A DNA stretch of 64,000 nucleotides from Azolla caroliniana (Eukaryota; Polypodiophyta): positions 2,170,001 to 2,234,000 of the forward strand of contig JBHGNT010000003.1 of assembly GCA_043228905.1 (NCBI GenBank), read 5' to 3'. Below the pieces are notes generated by a model. It saw nothing but the letters and a program-made list of their open reading frames with translations. It was not told where the DNA came from and made no database searches. How positions within the stretch are numbered: the stretch's first letter is position 1; the number at the start of each line of letters is the position of its first letter. The position numbers and the translations under genes are program-made. Of this stretch, positions 60,950-64,000 are shown piece by piece.

Positions 60950-63060
60950 TCCTCCACACCCTTTCCAAGAACAAGGAATGTTTAAGTGACCACAGGGAGC
61001 TTCTTGTGGAAGTCACTAACCCATCGTTGTGATCAATGGTCACAAACAACATAACTGAAGGAATAATGGTGACGTTGACCATTAGCATGACAAAGGCTTT
61101 TCATTGAGCTCACGAATGTTTCATCATCCCACGTGACATACAAAATGAATGAATTCAACTTTTCTCGCTCTTACTAATGCCAATTTGTTTATGGTCGAAA
61201 AAAGAATGATTTGTAAGCCAACCAACAAAGACAATGACAACTCTTTCTTGTATTTATCAATCTTGAGAATCTTTGTGACATGTGAACAAAGCCGAAAGAC
61301 ATTGTGTAAACTATCGTGCATCAATATTGTTCCTTGTGCATTAAGTAGTATAAAGGAACTAACCAATATTTGATGGAGGTATTCGTATTCATAAAAAGTC
61401 AATAAATTATTGTCGAGAGAACATGGAAATAATACATCTAAACTTTGCTAAACAAATATGAACATTTTCAACGAGACAATTATGCTTTCTCTAGAGTCCT
61501 TCGTGTTAGTTTTTTTCTTGAAAATATATCCTCCATTGGTAGTAGAATTGTAATGGCCAGAGGTCTTAAGACAAAATAGTCCAATATTACGTATGACCGT
61601 AGTCAATCTTTGTAGATATCCTTTGTGTTAGTTTCCCCCTAATTGATTTTGAACACTATTCATTCCGTCCTACCAAGATTTCTAGTATAGTTTAGGAAGT
61701 CTTAAATATACATTCATAAGCCTAATATAATGTTAAAATCAAGGAATATCCAATAACTTAAGAAAAACCTAAATGAATTATTGTACATTATGTATTTCTT
61801 ATGGAAAACATGATTGTTGTTGTTATCGTCATGCAGATATTCTAACTATCCATTGACAACCAATGCAATTATCTATACATGCAGATATAATGTATGCGTG
61901 AGCTCTCTCTCTCAACAAACATATATTCTCAGTTTAATCAAGAGAACACATACAAATTATAAATATATGTAGATATATTGTATTTTGTTCTTCCTCATAG
62001 GCTTCCCTCTATGTTTTCAACTTCCAATTCTTAATATTTTACCCCATAAGTTTGCATTCCTACTATGATACCAAGTGGTATGCCCCAAAATCATGAGTTG
62101 ACTTATAATTAAACAGAACATGCGAACGGAGAGCTAACACGAGAAACAAATGGGTTTATATATTATTCACAACTAAAGATATTACAATGTGTCCCAATAT
62201 TAGAATGGAGCCAAAATGTGACTTTAGGCGAGTGGGGCAACTCCAAAATCCTTTGAGGAAGAGAAAGCAACAATCATTCAACTTTTGATCTCAGAAAATC
62301 ATGGAATGAGGATGATCCTCCAAACCCTTTCCAAGAACAAGGATTTCTTAAGTGACCACAATAGAGCATCTCTTGGAAATCACTAAAGCCTCATTGTGGT
62401 CAATGGTGACAGATAACATGAATGAATGTATAATGGTGATTTTGCTCGTTAACATTACAACATTGACCTTATCTCGCTCCTACTAAGGACAAATTGTTTG
62501 TCTAAAAACGGAATGATTTGTAAGCCAACCAACAAAGGCAAAGACAATTCTTTCTTGCGTCTAACAATCATGAGAATTTGTGTGACTTGTGAACAAATAA
62601 AAAAGAGATTGCAAAAACTATCGTGCTTTAGTATTATTCCTCGTGCCTTATGTAGTGTAAAGGAACCAACATAACATTTCATAAAAAGTCAATGCATTAT
62701 TGTTGAGAGAACATTTTCCTCGATATAATTATATTTTCTCTCAGGTCCTTCATGTTAGTTTCTCTCTAATTAGTTGTAAACACCACTTGCCAAGATTCCT
62801 AGTATAATTTAGAAATTCCTAAATATATATTCTGAAGTCTAATAGAAATTTATAGTCAAGGAACGTCCAAAACCTTAGAAAAACCCAGATGCTTTACAAA
62901 ACATGGTGTATTTCTTACGCAAAACATGATTATTGTTGTTAATGTTTTGCAAATATTCTAATTAGCCAATCAGAGTCAATGCAATTATATATGTATATCT
63001 ATATATATATATATATATATAATGTATGTGTTAGCTCTGCCTATCATCAAACATACATTC
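60950..63060 (+). repeat. Two tandem paralogous units upstream of E''
   Basis: CAAGAACAAGGAATGTTTAAG (60967) and CAAGAACAAGGATTTCTTAAG (62333) start two units of about 1.36 kb and at least 0.7 kb. Shared parts include GATTTGTAAGCCAACCAACAAAG, TTCCTTGTGCATTAAG/TTCCTCGTGCCTTATG and ATGCAATTATCTATACATG-like sequence. Both are also related to 12500-13230 before gene C. No gene found. An AT dinucleotide tract lies at about 62996-63022. Confidence 0.7.
62076..62199 (-). mobile_element. Very short LTR (TRIM-like) relic with PBS
   Basis: The paralogue of 12784-12905. On the minus strand it ends GGGGCATACCA, then CT, then TGGTATCATAG (62073-62063), one base from the plant iMet primer-binding site TGGTATCAGAG. 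The 5' end reads TATTGGGACAC, so the initial TG has mutated. Confidence 0.55.
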
Positions 63061-63124
63061 TCGTTTCCACTTAAAACTTTATCTCCAAAATGGAGATCAA
63101 GCTCCCCTAATTAAGTACCGAATC

Positions 63125-63240
63125 CAGGCTGTATGAATTAAAGAATGTCACAGAACATGTGCTGAGGAACCTTCTTGCACATCCACAAATCTTTGCGATA
63201 AGGAGTTGAGTTTGGCATATATATGCGATCATAGAGTTGA
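63125..63240 (+). pseudogene. DUF247 C-terminal fragment upstream of E''
   Basis: GTCACAGAACATGTGCTGAGG, then CTTCTTGCACATCCACAAATC, then GAGTTTGGCATATATATGCGATC. It is the ninth member of the recurrent relic. Confidence 0.65.
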
Positions 63241-63404
63241 TTTTAGTCAGATTATAGAATTGATTTTGGTATGTTCGAAATCGAATAGAGTAATTGCCTA
63301 AAACACGAATACTGTATTTGCTCCACAAGATGTCCGAAATCGTAGAGTAATTGACTAAAAATAGAATAGACTATTGGCTTTCCATAATAGGAAATTGCAC
63401 GATT

Positions 63405-63659
63405 TTTGGCTCCACACATATGGTCTTGGCAGGGGATTCCACACATATTCTCATTCTTATCTCTCGGTTCTGCTTTCTCTCTTATCTTATCATAGATAGG
63501 TAAATAGATAGAATCTTGACTTTCTTATCATCTGAGTGAAGGAACTCATAGAGATGTATAAAAAGAGGAGTGCTACTAGAACTTATTCTACATAAAAACA
63601 GATCAGAAGAGGAGTGCCTTACAGAAGAAGAAGAAGTAGTAGTAGTAGTAGTTTAAGAG
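63405..63659 (+). promoter_or_regulatory. E'' promoter and leader
   Basis: Complete C/E-class set: CTCCACACATATGGTCTTGG, CT-rich patch, GATAGGTAAATAGATAGA, CTTGACTTTCTTATCATC, TATA box TATAAAAA (63557-63564), AGGAGTGCTACTAGAACTTA, then GAAGAAGAAG and TAGTAGTAGTAG before the ATG. Confidence 0.8.
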
Positions 63660-64000
63660 ATGGGTGAAATTCATATCAACAAGGAAATCAGGCTTACAAT
63701 CCAACCCAATGGGGCCGCTCTGCATCCACATGAATCCATCCCTCTTAACCATACAAACCACTCCATTGGGCTACTTGCCCAATCCAAATGGTGGAAAGAA
63801 ATGATAGAAAAGATCAATGAGATTGCTGTAACTGCTCCTAATACATCTGGATTTAAATGGAAAAGCGAGGAAAATGTGAAGATTTCGATTCCTCCCAAAG
63901 AGCTCTTGGAAGCCAAGAATAAACCATATTGGGATGAAAACCTGACCATCGGACCATTGTATACAAATCTTGTGACCAAATCCTGTCTTGATGACTGTAA
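63660..64000 (+). CDS. DUF247 protein, gene E'' (partial, runs off the edge)
   Basis: From the ATG at 63660 the frame is open for 113 codons to the window end. It begins MGEIHINKEIRLTI, matching E and E', but has a longer N terminus (HPHESIPLNHTNHSIGLL). It goes on with KWWKEMIEKINEI, ENVKISIPPKELLEAKNKPY, NLTIGPLYTNL and SCLDDC, where the KALCVKKF block should follow. In the window it shows no lesion, unlike E and E'. The SYCP part reads PYWD. Whether the gene is complete cannot be judged here. Confidence 0.85.
   Translation, partial: MGEIHINKEIRLTIQPNGAALHPHESIPLNHTNHSIGLLAQSKWWKEMIEKINEIAVTAPNTSGFKWKSEENVKISIPPKELLEAKNKPYWDENLTIGPLYTNLVTKSCLDDC

Noticed and set aside
1-64000. Small secreted cysteine-rich partner genes (as at grass self-incompatibility loci), tRNA or rRNA genes
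   Set aside because: I looked for short ORFs with a signal peptide and spaced cysteines and for tRNA-like clover folds by eye and found none I could support. Genes with introns could be missed.

Overview
This window looks like nuclear DNA of a land plant. It is AT-rich, has long gene-poor intervals, and carries single-exon ORFs of the plant-specific DUF247 (UPF0481) family. It also holds plant-type transposon debris: Ty1/copia, a LINE, a hAT element, a solo LTR and very short LTR relics. I cannot place the species. The LINE, with an L1-type ORF1 and an APE/RT ORF2, resembles from memory elements of ferns, lycophytes and bryophytes, but that is recollection and not a search.

The core of the window is a tandem array of DUF247 genes, all on the + strand. 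They are named here by order. First block: A (2562-4091), a relic a2 (5284-5757), B (9426-11300), C (14250-15677), D (19016-20617), E (22021-23534, broken), F (30784-32348, broken), G (33476-34040, broken). From 34269 the order restarts: A' (36837-37475, truncated), B' (39098-40909, chimeric 3' end), C' (42323-43735), D' (47914-49494), E' (51407-52967, frameshifted), F' (55836-57476), and an E-like gene E'' (63660 to the window end). So at least 34 kb has been duplicated in tandem and both copies are now decaying. Seven genes look intact (A, B, C, D, C', D', F'). B' is an intact but chimeric ORF, and E'' runs off the edge.

First block, 1-34268: a duplicated left flank with an inverted DUF247 relic, gene A, the a2 relic and a copia relic, repeat-bearing gene B, C with a short upstream ORF, D, E with a 43-bp deletion, a full-length but mutated LINE on the minus strand (about 25.7-30.5 kb), then broken F and G. 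Second block, 34269-64000: A' is cut by a 4.67-kb deletion, B' is fused to an old relic, C' and D' are intact, a promoter is joined directly to a 3' UTR (46.6-47.0 kb), E' has a 1-bp insertion, F' is intact. A nest of insertions follows (hAT, a 5'-truncated LINE interrupted by a solo LTR, copia PBS relics), and then E''.

The genes are paralogues and not a pathway. Each encodes a predicted protein of about 470-625 residues with an N-terminal half, a variable linker, a conserved C-terminal half and one C-terminal membrane anchor. Every recognisable gene start follows a GAA-rich leader. Two upstream classes recur: a TATA-box class (C, E and E'' types) and a class without a clear TATA box (D and F types). 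Many intervals hold short DUF247 fragments, so gene birth, truncation and fusion seem to have gone on for a long time. DUF247 proteins are male determinants at grass self-incompatibility loci, but nothing here shows that this array does that.
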